A DNA stretch of 64,000 nucleotides from Plotosus lineatus (Eukaryota; Chordata; Actinopteri; Siluriformes; Plotosidae), in assembly GCA_024760905.1 (NCBI GenBank), contig CM045733.1, forward strand, positions 26,388,501-26,452,500. The letters are read 5' to 3'. Every line of letters starts with the position of its first letter. Positions within the stretch are counted from its first letter, which is position 1. The translations under genes and the position numbers were made by a program. The notes below the pieces were generated by a model that worked only from the letters and a program-made list of their open reading frames with translations, did no database searches and was not told the DNA's origin. Of the stretch, positions 1-11,450 are shown piece by piece.

Positions 1-284
1 GAAAATGAATGAATGCCTTGTAATGTTTCCAAATCAATTATTACATAGAAGTTATCCTCCACTTCGATCACACGTCCCTTAAAATTTAGTCAAAATTAAT
101 TAATTTACTGTTAGATGATAATACAATAAAATAAGCCAAACCCACAAATTTCTCACTCTTACTTTCCATTCTGCACCCATGATACACTGGGCCACTTTCA
201 TACTTTCCGTTGCAACACGTATTTCTATCTGAGGAGGTTGAAGCCGCTCTTGCAGAACCAGTTGACCAGCAAATGTCTATTCAC
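1..284. other. Unassigned AT-rich sequence
   Basis: No coding exon, terminal inverted repeat or SINE body was recognised. If the gramd4 assignment is right, this lies in a gramd4 intron or beyond, because later gramd4 exons were not found to the right of it. Confidence 0.5.
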
Positions 285-500
285 ACTTACACTCACACCT
301 AGGCTCAATTTGGAACAGCCATTTAGCCTTATGCACAGGTCTTTGGACTGGTCGTTTGCGGGAGGAAACTGGAACACCCAGAGGAAACTCACACAGGCAC
401 ATGGAGAACATGGAAACTCCACACAGAAAGGTCCCTGCCAACTATGGGGCTTGAACCCAGTACCTCTTTGTTATGGGATGAGAGTACCCATGCCTACCTA
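285..500 (-). mobile_element. V-SINE fragment, reverse orientation
   Basis: Read on the minus strand, this matches the conserved central part of the V-SINE/DANA type: a GTGTGGAGTTTCCATGTTCT-like block, then GGAAACTGG and a CCAAAGACCTGTGCATAAGG-like block. The tRNA-like head is degraded at the right end and the LINE-derived tail is missing at the left. An open reading frame across it is only the SINE consensus. Confidence 0.7.
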
Positions 501-864
501 AGCCCAAAACATACTTGTCACTCTGAATTTAAGGTTTTCTGTTTGCAATAGCCTCTTTTGCCGTAATGACAGTGTGAACTTAAGCTGGCAAGGACTTCAC
601 TAGTTTGTGCAAATTTTATTATCTATTTTAGACCACATAATTTGAAGAGCCGTCTCAGTTTTTTGGACCACACTAACTTTGTGAGATCTGGTGGAATCAT
701 TAAATGGCAGAACTGTCACTCAGAGGCTGAACCAAGAAGTAAATAATGACATATGACATTTTTTGTTCAAGACAGCTTTGCAGTAGTAGTAGTAGTAATA
801 ATAAAACCAGTGCAAGGTATCTTTGCCACACAGCTTGGATAATGTAGTAAAGACATCATCACAT

Positions 865-1264
865 ACCCTCATCAGAAGCCATGGATGAACAGGGAAGTGC
901 ACCTTCTGTCTAAGGCACGCAAGAAAGTCTTCAGAGCAGGTAATGCACAGGCCTACAGTACAGACAGAGCTGACCTGAAGAGGGGTATCAAAAAGCATGA
1001 CCACAAGCAGAAGCCAAAGGAACACTGTCAATTCTGACCCCTGCCACATGTGGTAGGGCATTTAGGAAATCACTGACTACAAACCCAGCAACTCCTCACC
1101 AACTGCCATAAATGTGTCCTTCCTCAATGAACCGAATGACTTTCATGCTCATTTCGACAAGGACAACAAGGATAAGGCCGTAAAGACCAAGCCTCTGGAT
1201 GGGCACCAGACCCTAACACTCCCCCATAGATGTCTATAATGCACTGAAAAGAATTAATACACAT
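865..1264 (+). pseudogene. LINE ORF2 linker remnant before RT
   Basis: Conceptual translation gives PWMNREVHLLSKARKKVFRAG followed by a second stretch with SFLNEPNDFHAHFDKDNKD in a shifted frame. This is the usual segment between endonuclease and RT in fish L2-type LINEs. Several stops and frameshifts are present. The next part, encoding the start of the RT domain, is separated from it by the SINE at 1284-1647. Confidence 0.6.
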
Positions 1265-1283
1265 AAGGCTGCTAGCCCCGTTA

Positions 1284-1647
1284 GGGCGCAGTGCTGGTCT
1301 AGTGGTATAGGGCGCTGGATCGCTGATCCAAAGTTTGGGGGTTCAAGTCCCACTCTCCACAGGGTTGTCACTCCCCCCCCCCCCCCCCCAGTGCAGCTAA
1401 CTGGATTATCAAAGGTGGGCCATGTCTCTCACTGTCTATGGTGAGAGGCATGTAAAAGAACCATTGCTGACTTTTGTAAAGAGTAGGCTGCAAAGTCGTC
1501 AGCGTGTTTCTGTCCCTTGCTAAAAAGGGTTGTGACAGGAAGGGCATCCGACGTACAAAAAAACCTCTGCCAAATCAAACGTGCGAATCAGATGATTCGC
1601 TGTGGCGACTCCCGAGTAAAAGGGAAAAAGCCGAAAGGAAGACAGAC
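1284..1647 (+). mobile_element. SINE-A with tail Z, inserted in LINE
   Basis: A tRNA-like head (GTGGTATAGGGCGCTGG and GGTTCAAGTCCC, Pol III box A and B) is followed by a body containing CATGTAAAAGAACCATTGCT. The 3' part is a DANA-like tail with GGAAGGGCATCCGACGTA and CTGTGGCGACTCCCGAGTAA. It is flanked by an 18-bp target-site duplication (1265-1282 and 1648-1665, one mismatch: aaggctgctRgccccgtt). An internal poly-C run is present at about 1374-1390. Confidence 0.9.
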
Positions 1648-1665
1648 AAGGCTGCTGGCCCCGTT

Positions 1666-2900
1666 GGCATTCCTGGATGACTGCACAGAGCTTGTGCTGA
1701 GCAGCTCACAAAGGTCTTCACAGACATTTTCATCTTGTCTCTTGCCCAAGCAGCAGTACCAACGTGCTTCAAGACCGCTTCTATAGTGCCAGTGCCGAAA
1801 CACTCCTCTCCAACGTTCCTGAATAACTACTGCCCTAATTCACTAACACTAATTGTGATGAAGTGCTTTGAGTGCCTGGTCCTGGCACATCTCAAGCAAT
1901 GCCTGCCTTCCACACTAGACCCACATCAATTTGCATACCAAAGACAAAGGAATACAGAGGAAACTGTATGCACAGCGCTGCACTATGTGTGCTCACACTT
2001 GGACAACAAGAACACATATGCAGGAATGCTGTTTGTTGACTTCAGATCAGCATTCAACACAGTGATTCTCTCCAAGTTAACCAGACAACTTGAGAATCTT
2101 GGAATTAATACCTCCCTCTGCAACTGGATCATGAAGTTTCTTACCAACAACCCTAGTGTGCTAGGTCAATCCACAACTGCTCCTCCTCCATCATACTCAA
2201 CACTGGCACACCTCAGGGCTGTGTGCTGAGTCTGTTCCTCTACTGCCCCTTCACTCATGACATGCATCCAACTACATCATAAAGTTAGCAAAGTCTGACT
2301 ACTGGACAGAGGTAAAGCACCTAGCTGCATGGTGTGCTGACAACAACCTGCTCATCAACACTAGCAAAATTAAAGAGCTCATTGTGGACTTCAGGAAGGG
2401 AAATCAGGACACTCATGACCCTATCCATATCAATGGCATGGCTGTTGAACGTGTCTCTAGATTCAAATTCCTGGGGACCCACATGTTAAAGAACATGTCC
2501 TGGTCAACCAACACCTCCAGTCTGGTCAAGAAGGCCCATCAGCACCTGTTCTTCTTGATGACATTGAAGAAGAACCACTTGTCTGCTAACATACTGGGTA
2601 ACTTCTACCGCTGCATTATAGAAAGCATCCTGACTAACTGTGTTACAGTCTGATATAGAAATTACTCTATCACTGACCGCAAGGTACTGCAGTAAGTGGT
2701 GAAAACCACCCAACGCATCACAGGGACTCCACTTCCTGCTATTGAGGATGTCCACAGGAAGAGATGTCTTTGCTAGGGACATTATGGACTCCTCCCATCC
2801 TGCCAAAATAATCTTCCAGCTCCTCCACCCCCATAAGGCGGTTCAGGAGCCTTTGTACAAAAACCAGCAGGTTTAGGAAGAGCTTTTTCCCCACAACTGT
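1666..2900 (+). pseudogene. L2-like LINE reverse transcriptase remnant
   Basis: Shows RT palm sequence such as SIVPVPKHS, LDPHQFAYQR and MLFVDFRSAFNTVI (catalytic aspartate in VDF). The C-terminal part has LIVDFRKGNQDTHDP, FKFLGTHM and KKAHQHLFFL. The frame is broken near 2226. The segment that should carry the FADD catalytic motif is missing: coding jumps from IKLA to YWTEVKHLAAWC at about 2285-2315. The element therefore cannot encode an active RT. Confidence 0.8.
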
Positions 2901-3148
2901 CTCACTACTGAACTAAGTCCCCTCCTGAACATTCCCTTCCCATCCACACTACACCATACCAGTACCATTTGTATCATTCATGCCCATGCACATGCTTCCA
3001 CTGTTATAGTTTGTTCACAGTGCTTTTCTTTCACTACTGTATATACGTTCACAGAGCACATTGTATATCTGAATATGTACTGTATATCTATACATACAGC
3101 ACATGTGTTTATTGTCCATATTACAGCTGTATATTTGCATATTACATA

Positions 3149-4068
3149 CCGAATTTTCTGGACTATAAGTCGCACTTTTTTCATACTTTTGCTGAGGGTG
3201 CGACTTATACTCCAGAGCGATTTATGTGAATTCTGTTCATCATAATAAAACATAATTTCAACATGTTTGTTATTTTTACACTCACAACCACAAGAGAACA
3301 CTCTAAGCTTGGGTACCAGTACCTGCTTATCCACACTGAAGAAATGGCCCCAAAAAGAAAATCCTATTCTGGAGGTTACAAGCTGCAAGTAGTTAAATAT
3401 GTACCAGAAAATGGTAATCGAGCAGTAGAAAGTTTGGAGTGAACAAGAAACTTGTGAGGGACTGGATAAAGCGGAGATTACTATTACTAAAATGAAGAAA
3501 AAAACAACAACATCAAAAGACGCTAATCTTGGGCTAAAAGCTAGAAGGCCACAGCTAGAGGAACGAGCTCGCACATGGGTGCATGAGCAACGTGCTGCAG
3601 GGAGAGGCTTGTCAACAGTGTAGTTGCGTCTCCACGTCCAGGTAGTGAAATTATTACATGCAATTCTGTTCACCATAATAATAATGAACATAATTTCACA
3701 TGTTTATTTTTACACTTACAACCACAAGAAGGAAACAAGATGGCAGAAATGCGGAGATTATTATTAATGACGAAAACAAACAAACAAAAAGCTAATCGCA
3801 GGCTAAAAGCTAATTGAGGGCTAAAAGCTACAGGAACGAGTTCGCAAATGGGGCTTGCGCTTGATGTTACCGCTTCATGAAACGCAACCCCCTCTCTATC
3901 AGAGCGAGGACCACAACTATAACAAAAACTGCCAGAAGATTTCCAAGCAAAGGTAGACATTTTCCATGACTTTGCGACTTATATACATATTTTTCTTCTT
4001 TATTGTGCATATTTTGGCCCATGCGACTTGTATTCATTCTGGAGTGACGTATAATCTGAAAAATACGG
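3149..4068 (+). mobile_element. pogo/Tigger-like element with relic N-terminal ORF
   Basis: The termini are inverted (left CCGAATTTTCTGGACTATAA, right complement CCGTATTTTTCAGATTATAC) and flanked by TA on both sides (3147-3148, 4069-4070), as expected for the Tc1/mariner/pogo superfamily. An ATG at 3344 opens MAPKRKSYSGGYKLQVVKY followed by NGNRAV. This resembles the Brinker-type HTH at the start of some pogo-like transposases. It stops after about 30 codons and no DDE domain remains. It sits in the 3' UTR of the L2-like LINE. Confidence 0.75.
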
Positions 4069-4290
4069 TATATACCTCTGTATATTTGCGTACTACATCT
4101 GTATATTGGTCCTATGAAAATTAATGCGAATGTATTTGCACCTTTTCAGTGCCCATATCTGTACATAATTGCTCACATAACTTTTTTTGTATGTAATCTG
4201 TACATACTGCACATTCTATATATATTGCACTTGCTGTTCTCTGCACTTCTGATTGGATGTTAAACTGTATTTTGTTTCTCTGTATTTATA

Positions 4291-5890
4291 CAAACCGGTT
4301 TCCAAAAAAGTTGGCACATTCTACAAATTGTGAATACAAACTGAATGCAATGAAACTGCAATGAACTGCCAAATTTCAATATTTTATTCCAAATATAACA
4401 GAGATGACAGGGCCAAAAGTTTAAACTGAGACAATGTAGCATTTTAAGAAAAAAAGTTCATTTTAAATTTCATGGTGTCAACAAATCTCAAAAAAGTTGG
4501 GACAGTTAGCAATAAGAGGCTGGAAAAGTCAATTGCACTTATAACGAACAGCTAGAAGACCAATTACCATCAATGAGGTCCATTGGCAACATGGTTGAGT
4601 ATAAAAAGGCTTCTCAGAGTAGCAGTGTCTCTCAGAAGCAACGATGGGTAGAGGATCATTAATTCCTCTAATGTTGCGCAGAAAGATAGTGAATCAATAT
4701 CAGAAAGGTGTTTCCCAGCAAAAAATTGAAAAGCGTTTGAAGCTATAATCATCTACAGAGCATAACATCATCCAAAGATTCAGAGAATCTGGAACAGTCT
4801 CTGTGCGTAAGGGTCAAGGCTGAAAAACCATACTGGATGCCCATGATCTTCGGGCCCTTAAACGGCACTGCACCACAAACAGGAATGCTACTGTAAGGGA
4901 AATAACAGAATGGGCTCAGCAACACTTCCAGAAACCATTGACGGTGAACAAAATCCACCGTGCCATCCGCCGTTGCCAGCTGAAACTCTGCAGTACAAAG
5001 AAGAAGCCATTTCTAAACAGGACCCAGAAGCACAGGCATTTTCTCTGGGCCAGGGGTCATTTAAAATGGAGTGTGGCAAAGTGGAAAACGATGAATCATG
5101 ATTCGAAGTTCTTTATGTAAAACTGGGACGCCATGTCATCCGGACTAAAGAGGACAAGGACAACCAAAGTTGTTATCAGCGCTCAGTTAAGAAGCCTGCA
5201 GCTGTGATGGAATGGGGTTGCATGAGTGTGGCATGGACAGCTTGCACATGTGGAAAGGCACCATCAATGCAGAAAGGTATGTTCAGGTTCTATATTTAAT
5301 TTAGAAATGCAGTTCAGGTTCTAGAACAACATATGCTCCCATCCAGACGTCGTCTGTTTCAGAGAAGACCTTGCATTTTTCCACATGATAATGCCAGACC
5401 ACATGCAGCATTAATTACAACATCATGGCTGAGGAGGAAAAGGATCCAAGTATTGAAATGGTCAGCCTGCAGTCCAGATCTTTCACGTATAGAGAAAATT
5501 TGGGGTATCATAAAGAGGAAGGTGCAACAAAGAAGGCCCAAGACAGTTGAACAGTTGGAGGTCTGTATTAGACAAGAATATGACAGCCTTCCTATTTCTA
5601 AACTTCAGAAACTTGGCTCCTCGGTTGTAGACTGTTGTAAGAAGAAGAGGGGATGCCTCACAGTGGTGAAAATGGCCTTGCTCCACGTTTTTTGAGATTT
5701 ATTGACATCATGAAATTTAAAACCAACATATTTTTCCCTTAAAATGATACATTTTCTCAATTTAACCTTTTGGCCCCGTCATCTATGTTCTATTCAGAAT
5801 AAAATATTGAAATTTGGCACTTCCACACCATTGCATTCAGTTTTTAATGACAATTTGTATTGTATGCTAACTTTTTTAGAATCCGGTTTG
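4291..5890 (+). mobile_element. Tc1-like transposon with long inverted repeats
   Basis: A 1600-bp element with TA on both sides (4289-4290, 5891-5892). Both ends begin CAAACCGGTTTCCAAAAAAG or a close variant. Inverted similarity continues for about 200 bp per side, and the AAAAAAGTTGGGACAG-like motif recurs inside, the IR/DR layout of many fish Tc1 elements. The transposase is broken (see 4644-5695). It is inserted in the 3' UTR of the older L2-like LINE. Confidence 0.85.
4644..5695 (+). pseudogene. Tc1-like transposase pseudogene (DD34E family)
   Basis: In consecutive frames the translation shows an N-terminal paired-like HTH region (YQKGVSQQKIEKRL, FRESGTVSV), then KPLTVNKIHRAIRRC and KFEVLYVKLGRHVIRTKED. 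It ends with the catalytic region FPHDNARPHAALITTSWL ... WSACSPDLSRIEKIWGIIK. The second catalytic aspartate (HDNARPH) and the glutamate-type position (SRIEKIWG) can be recognised. Stops near 4748, 4823, 5119 and 5298 plus frame changes show it is dead. A short duplication (caggttctA..gcagttcaggttcta) at about 5283-5322 is one of the breaks. Confidence 0.85.
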
Positions 5891-5935
5891 TACATATATG
5901 ATTACAAAGTTGAATCTAATCTAATCTAATCTATA

Positions 5936-7496
5936 TAAGCACTGGTTTTAAGTATAGTACGTACTCATATCGACATACAGTACTACAATATATCCTTTAA
6001 TATATGGGTGTGGTTAATAAGAAAACAACAACAACAACAACAACAACTCATTAGTTTGAAGGAATTTCTGAGATGGCTGGGGTTTGATTGTTGAAGGTCA
6101 CGTCATGTTAAAGATAATTACCTTATTTCAACATCCATATGTGGTTTACTATTAGTGTTCCACAGGAATGACATGTCTATCAGCATTTGTTTTGAAGTTG
6201 TAAGCAATCTCCAAACATTTTGCGACCTTGCTGTGACATTTTATCTTTGACCTTGACATTTCAAAATCAAATTATCTCGAGGACTATGGTAGGGCAGTGT
6301 TCCCACCAAGTTTGGTCAAAACCTATGCATGGGTGTGGTCAGGATTTTGTTTGCAGACAAACCGACAAACGCCAGTACTTTACAATACCTCTGACAAAAC
6401 TCTGCTTGATTATCATGGTGCCAAATCCAATAGATTGTCATGGTGATGATAATTTCCGAGTTTCTGGCATGGCTAGTGTTTGTAAAAATAGCCTCTAAAA
6501 GCACAATCTAGATCATAAAATATCTTCTGCTGATCTTCTCTTGCTGAAATTAAACACTTGGAAGATTGTGACATCAGCATGTTATGTGTAAGATGAGGAG
6601 ACTCTGGCTTTGGGTACACTAATCACATTACTAACTTCTTACTGACATAGCATGATGACACAGCACTGAAATACACACACGCGCAGTTGCAGTGATGCCA
6701 AATACCTGACTAAGTGATCACGAGGCATACAGGCACGTAACCTGCACTTTGCTGGGAATCACAGCACAGTGTAGCACAGTCAACTAGTCCTGCTCACAGA
6801 GCAGGAAAACCCCAGACAAGCGGGTTAAACACAGGGACGATCATTTGACTTTTATTTGCCATTCCGTCTGATGCTGTTGACCCAGACACCCACAGACACA
6901 CCTCTGATAAACGTGCTACAACATGACTCATACACTCCCCGGCATGCCAGAGAGCTGTGGGGTATTTGGAGAAGCAGAATGCCTCAGAGAATGAAGTGCA
7001 CTTTAAAGATGGACTATTCCTGAAGCATCTTGGAGCAGTGTGTTCAGAGATAAGAGATCCAGAAATAGATTGTGTTTTATAAGCTATATCTGTATAGCTT
7101 GTCTTGCTATGGTAAACTCAAACCAGGCTAATGCTGCCCAACTTTTCATGATTTGCAGTCAGTCGAGTCTATGTTTAAGGGCCACTTGGTGTTGAATGAT
7201 GTTACTGATACAGAAAACTGAGAAGCTTCTCAGAAGTACAAAATTTAATTTCTTGCCTACTGAGTGAGTTTCATGTCAGTACTGCCTGCCAGTAAGTGCA
7301 TCAAATGCTTGATATATCTTCCTATCTGACTCCAGATATAGTCCAATACCATACGCCCGTCAATTTGTCAATGGTTCATAAAACGTGAGAGTAGAAAACC
7401 ATGTCAGTGTATGAGATCGCTATTAACATGAAGATATGAAGAACGGTGGACCTGCAGTGACAGAATTGAAACTCACTAATCTGCCAAACTGCTTAC
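5936..7496. other. Non-coding, no assigned element
   Basis: A (CAA)n run lies at about 6029-6047. The stretch 6200-6480 (TTTGACCTTGACATTTCAAA, GTTTGGTCAAAACCTATGCA) looks like a dispersed repeat seen in many fish, but no ends were found. No exon-like reading frame with splice sites was recognised. Confidence 0.4.
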
Positions 7497-7763
7497 TCCT
7501 ATTAAGGTTGCAGGGAGGCTGGTGTTTATCTCAGCCGACACTGGGCAAAGGTCACTCACACCTAGGGGTTATGTTGGATAACCAATTAGCGTTATGTGCA
7601 TATTTGTAGACTGTGAGAGTAAACTGGAGTACCTGAAAGAAACCCACACAAGCATAGGAAGGACTCCTCAAAAAAAAAAAAAAAAAAAAACAAATAAAAC
7701 TTGCTTGAACCTGGACTATCTTGCTGTGAAACGGATTTGCTCAGCACTACGCTAACATGCCAC
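7497..7763 (-). mobile_element. V-SINE, reverse, with poly-A interruption
   Basis: The minus strand reads through a degraded tRNA-like head, the central GTGGGTTTCTTTCAGGTACT block and the L-type tail. A run of about 18 A residues at 7671-7690 interrupts the head side. No clear target duplication was identified. Confidence 0.65.
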
Positions 7764-7911
7764 CTGAAATAGAAGCTATTGTTTTTTTTCATCACTCCCT
7801 TTTAAACACACACACAACTTTCCTTTGGCATTCTTCTTGCTAATCTTTTAAGACACAAGACTTAATATTTGATAAATGTCAAAGCAATGAGTTGCGCTGG
7901 GTGTTTATTTG

Positions 7912-8261
7912 TTCAGTTCATTTTCTGTAACCGCTTCATCCTAATTAGGGTCAAGGGGAGGCTGGTGCCCATCCCAGCCAACTCAGGGCGAAGGCAGAGT
8001 ACACCCTGGACAGCTCGCCAGGCCATCGCAGGGCGGAAACACGCTGACGGCTTTGCAACCTACTCTTGTCGAAAGTCAGCAATGGTTCTTTTACATGCCT
8101 CACACCATAGACAGTGAGAGACATGGCCGGCCTTTGAGAACCCAGTTGGCAGCACTGGGGGGGGGGGGGGGGCAGTGACAACCTTGTGGAGAGTGGGACT
8201 CGAACCCCCAACCTTTGGATCAGCGATCCGGCGCCTTATACCACTAAACCACCACTGCCCC
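7912..8261 (-). mobile_element. SINE-A with tail L
   Basis: On the minus strand: head GGGGCAGTGGTGGTTTAGTG, box B GGGTTCGAGTCCC, poly-C interruption, body CATGTAAAAGAACCATTGCT, then tail L (CCTGCGATGGCCTGGCGAGC ... CCTAATTAGGATGAAGCGGT). It is bounded by a perfect 12-bp duplication ggtgtttatttg at 7900-7911 and 8262-8273. Full length. Confidence 0.9.
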
Positions 8262-8476
8262 GGTGTTTATTTGATGAATTGTAATTTCAGTCACTATTTC
8301 AGCCCCCGTGTAAAAAGACAATTAATGGAGACAGAATGATTATTGTACTTCAGCTGTACCCAGGTAAAGGAAAACAGGAAGTGCTATTCACCAATCACCA
8401 AGATTTTACTTCATTTTAACTCCAAACTAACCTATAATCAGTAATGAGCAGTGAATCCTTCACTGAGTCAAGTACT

Positions 8477-8479
<3 letters not shown>

Positions 8480-8541
<62 letters not shown>
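8480..8541. repeat. (TG)n microsatellite
   Basis: About 31 uninterrupted TG units. It lies between SINE copies and is not itself at a recognised SINE junction. Confidence 0.95.
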
Positions 8542-8542
<1 letters not shown>

Positions 8543-9034
8543 TGTTTTAATAACAACTTAGTTTATTTTAATGAAGCTATTAAACAATGCTAAGTCATCT
8601 GTTTAAATGCATTTTAGATATTTCACAAATGTGTTCTCTGTAAAACACTGCTGTAATGTTGACATCATTTTCATTCTTGCCTAAAATGTGATGAAATAAA
8701 GCAATGATGTAATCGCTCTCTGACTATTCTCATCTTAATTAATGCATTTCATATCACTGGAGCTTATTGAAAAAAAAATGGCAAATGTTTGCAAGAAGAA
8801 AATTCTACTGTGTGCCCCGAGTGCTCATGAGAAATACAGAATGTTTTCCTCTGAATTTCTCCTGTGTGGTGTTTCGTCTTAAAGTGACAGAACTCATTTA
8901 TACATTACTGAAATAAAGAAAATATTAAAATACTCATCTAACATGAATATTAACATTTTATATTTTTATGAAGTGCACTTCTGATCCTCTGAGGATAATA
9001 AAATATTTACTACTACTAATAAAATAATAATAAT
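8542..9034. other. Non-coding, no assigned element
   Basis: AT-rich unique-looking DNA with no recognised exon or repeat termini. By context it is gramd4 intron. Confidence 0.4.
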
Positions 9035-9320
9035 TATTCATTCGTTCCTTTTCTCAGCCACTTTATTCCTAATTAGGGTCAAGGAAAGGCTGGTGCCAAT
9101 CTCAGCCGACTCTGGGCAAATGTGTGGTACACCCTGAACAGTTTGCCAGGCCATCACAACAGGCCAACAGAAATACAACCATTCACACACATACCTAGGG
9201 GTCATTTGGAACCGACAGTTAACCTATTATGCATGTTTTTTGAACTGTGGGAGGAAACCGGGTTACTGTGGAACCTTGGTGGCAGTGTCTCCAGTTGGGC
9301 TTAAGCTGATAACAATCTGA
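9035..9320 (-). mobile_element. V-SINE, reverse, head degraded
   Basis: From the left it carries the complement of tail L (CCTAATTAGGGTCAAGGAAA, CTCAGCCGACTCTGGGCAAA), then CACACATACCTAGGGGTCAT and the central GGGAGGAAACCGGGTTACTG block. The tRNA-like head is lost after about 9310. Confidence 0.7.
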
Positions 9321-9703
9321 TGGGTTTTTTCTTTATGATACATGCACCTGCACAAGACTCGTCAAATAGACCAAACTCCTAACTTCCTCAGAACTAAAGA
9401 CTTAATAAATCAAATACAGGGATCCCTCGCTACGTCGTGCTTCAATTCATAGGGCTTCAGTGCATAGCGTTTTTTTTTTTTTAAATATGTGAGGCACTCC
9501 ACCGAGAGTAGGCGCTCGTCGCACCGACCACTTTTGAGATAAAGGCCAGAAAAATAAAAATGGTCCATTTTTATCGAATTTCGGATTTTTGCATAAACTA
9601 TTAAAACAAGTATTCAACTATCACTTGCTCACGTGAAATCAACTAAAACTCACTAAGAATGTCTTTTTCCCCCATTTTTCTGACGAGTACCCTCATAGAA
9701 CTA

Positions 9704-10443
9704 GGCGTTGCCTAGAGGGCGACGTCGCGGAGTTCTTTTAATCAAATTATTTCTTTGTTCATTTTAATTTGTTTTGTATGTTGTTGTTTGTTTGTTTTTT
9801 GCACTATGCTCGTCTATGACTGAGCGGCCCTACTACAGCTGTGAGATCGGACGTTTAGAACTGAGCATGCTCAACTCCTATCCTGAGCTAATATGCTATG
9901 GTAGCTCAGTGCTAGCCGCACCCCGGTTAACAATAATCCCAAGCGGGGAGGGGCTGAACGACAACTCCGGTGCTTGATTAGCAGTGGAAGATTAGCAGTT
10001 CCGGTCATACTGCTTGCAAATGTTCAGTCTCTGTGAAACAAGATGGACTAGCTTCATGCTCGGATTGCAACGCAGAGGGATCTATAGGTCTGTTCCATGC
10101 TGTTTCTGTGAAACATGGCTCAAGGAGAGTACACCCGACGAGGTGATTACACCAGCCGGAAACACGGCGTTCAGGGAGGACCGGCCACCGAGCTCCGGTG
10201 TGCGGCTAGCATTGAGCTGCCGTAGCATGTTAACGCAGAATAGTAGTTGAGCGTGCTCAGTTCTAAATGTCAGAAAACAATGTGCTCTCATAGCTGTAGT
10301 GGGGTCGACCAGTCATAGATGAGCATAGTGCAAAAAACAAACAAACAACAACATACAAAACAAATTAAAACAAACAAAGAAACAATTTGACTCTGAGAAC
10401 TCCGCGACGTCGCTGTCTAGGCAGCGCCATCTTGGAAATGTCA
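9704..10443. repeat. Inverted repeat of LINE 5' regions
   Basis: The arm at about 9704-9955 matches the reverse complement of the arm at about 10183-10443 over roughly 250 bp. Shared landmarks are GCGACGTCGCGGAGTTCT, TTTGCACTATGCTC(G/A)TCTATG and AACTGAGCA(T/C)GCTCAACT. The right arm read on the minus strand begins with AAGATGGCG, a common 5' start of fish LINEs. The spacer holds an endonuclease fragment. Confidence 0.7.
10014..10195 (+). pseudogene. LINE endonuclease N-terminal fragment
   Basis: Translation with one stop gives a NVQSL-NKMD start, then LFLCETWLKESTPDEVI and AFREDRPPSS. This is the beginning of an APE-type endonuclease domain of L2-like LINEs (compare FSETWLNELTP in the LINE at 44.9 kb). 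It is cut off where the inverted 5' arm begins, so no catalytic C-terminal half is present. Confidence 0.6.
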
Positions 10444-11095
10444 CGTTCAATGTAAAAGGGCATGAAGCAAGTTTATCCTTTTGGTATCATTTGTTAAACA
10501 TGCTACAGAACATAAAATCTCACACACAAACATTCTAAACATTAACTTAGGTACTGTACTGGAATAATAATTGAAAAAGACTTTAATACTAGTGTTTTAC
10601 AACAGTATATGCTGTATAATGTTTATATTTTATCATCAATAAATATAACAGTGAAAATGAAAAAGTTTTTCTTAATCATTACTACATTTTACTACATTAG
10701 TACTGTGTTAATGAGTAAGACTGTCTAGAGAATGTGTTTAAGAAGCATATTTTAGCGCATGTAATAGATACATAGTATTTTACTTCCGATTGATCATTCG
10801 TACATGTAATATGATACATGGGGTTTTACTTCCAGGTACAGAACTAGCGGAATATCTTGATTTGGAACCGAACCCCCGCAAATAACCAGGGCCTACTGTA
10901 TTTTTTTCATCTTTCATTTATACAACACAAAACATTGAGCCTTGGTTGACCTATTTCTCAATTCTGTGTATATATATTATATTGCAAATACATATATGTT
11001 TACAAATAATTATATTCCAATTAGTCCACGCTCGATGATATGTTGACCATCTGTACAGACCAAACAGGCTCCGCCCTGGACTCCGCCCCCAACCC

Positions 11096-11126
<31 letters not shown>

Positions 11127-11189
11127 ACCCCACCCCGCTAAAGTTCCGCTGAAATTATATTTTGCTGTTGCCGGGTATGTTTCATTCCT

Positions 11190-11450
11190 TTGACAGATGA
11201 ACAAACTGATGATGACGATGATGCTAGCTGTGTTGATGAAGATTTTGATTTTGATGTTGATGAAGAAGAGGCATCTGTTAATAAAAGTGTGATGACTGGT
11301 GTTTGTAAAGATGTGATCTTATCGGCTGAGCAGGATTTAGATGAAGATGATGATGCTGAGCACAGAGTTGATGAAGCTTACTTGTATGAAGAGATCAGAG
11401 AGTGTTGTTATATAGTTTTCTTATATATAGTTTTCTTAATTTCAGAGTAA
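11190..11450 (+). CDS. Acidic reading frame, possible transposon exon
   Basis: An open frame encoding TDEQTDDDDDASC, DEDFDFDVDEEEASV and DLDEDDDAEHRVDEAYLYEE, ending at a stop near 11448. It starts right after TTCATTCCTTTGACAG, which would serve as a splice acceptor at about 11196. An AATAAA occurs downstream near 11565. It lies inside the 9489-11972 element, so it may be the last exon of that element's own gene. The translation is very acidic and low complexity, so a chance frame is quite possible. No function is proposed. Confidence 0.25.
   Translation: MTDEQTDDDDDASCVDEDFDFDVDEEEASVNKSVMTGVCKDVILSAEQDLDEDDDAEHRVDEAYLYEEIRECCYIVFLYIVFLISE

Larger units (their letters stand above)
780..5935 (+). 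mobile_element. Decayed L2-like LINE split by three insertions
   Basis: A non-LTR retrotransposon of the CR1/L2 group on the plus strand. Endonuclease-RT linker sequence starts near 865 (PWMNREV, ADLKRGIKK), RT remnants run from about 1666 to 2900, and a 3' UTR extends to a terminal (TCTAA)n tail at about 5915-5935. It is 5' truncated and interrupted by a SINE (1284-1647), a pogo-like element (3149-4068) and a Tc1-like element (4291-5890). The 3' UTR text resumes after each insertion, which shows that the LINE is the oldest layer. Confidence 0.75.

Noticed and set aside
2978..3691. 237-codon minus-strand frame
   Set aside because: It runs antisense across the LINE 3' UTR and the pogo-like element; composition is low complexity and no domain is visible.
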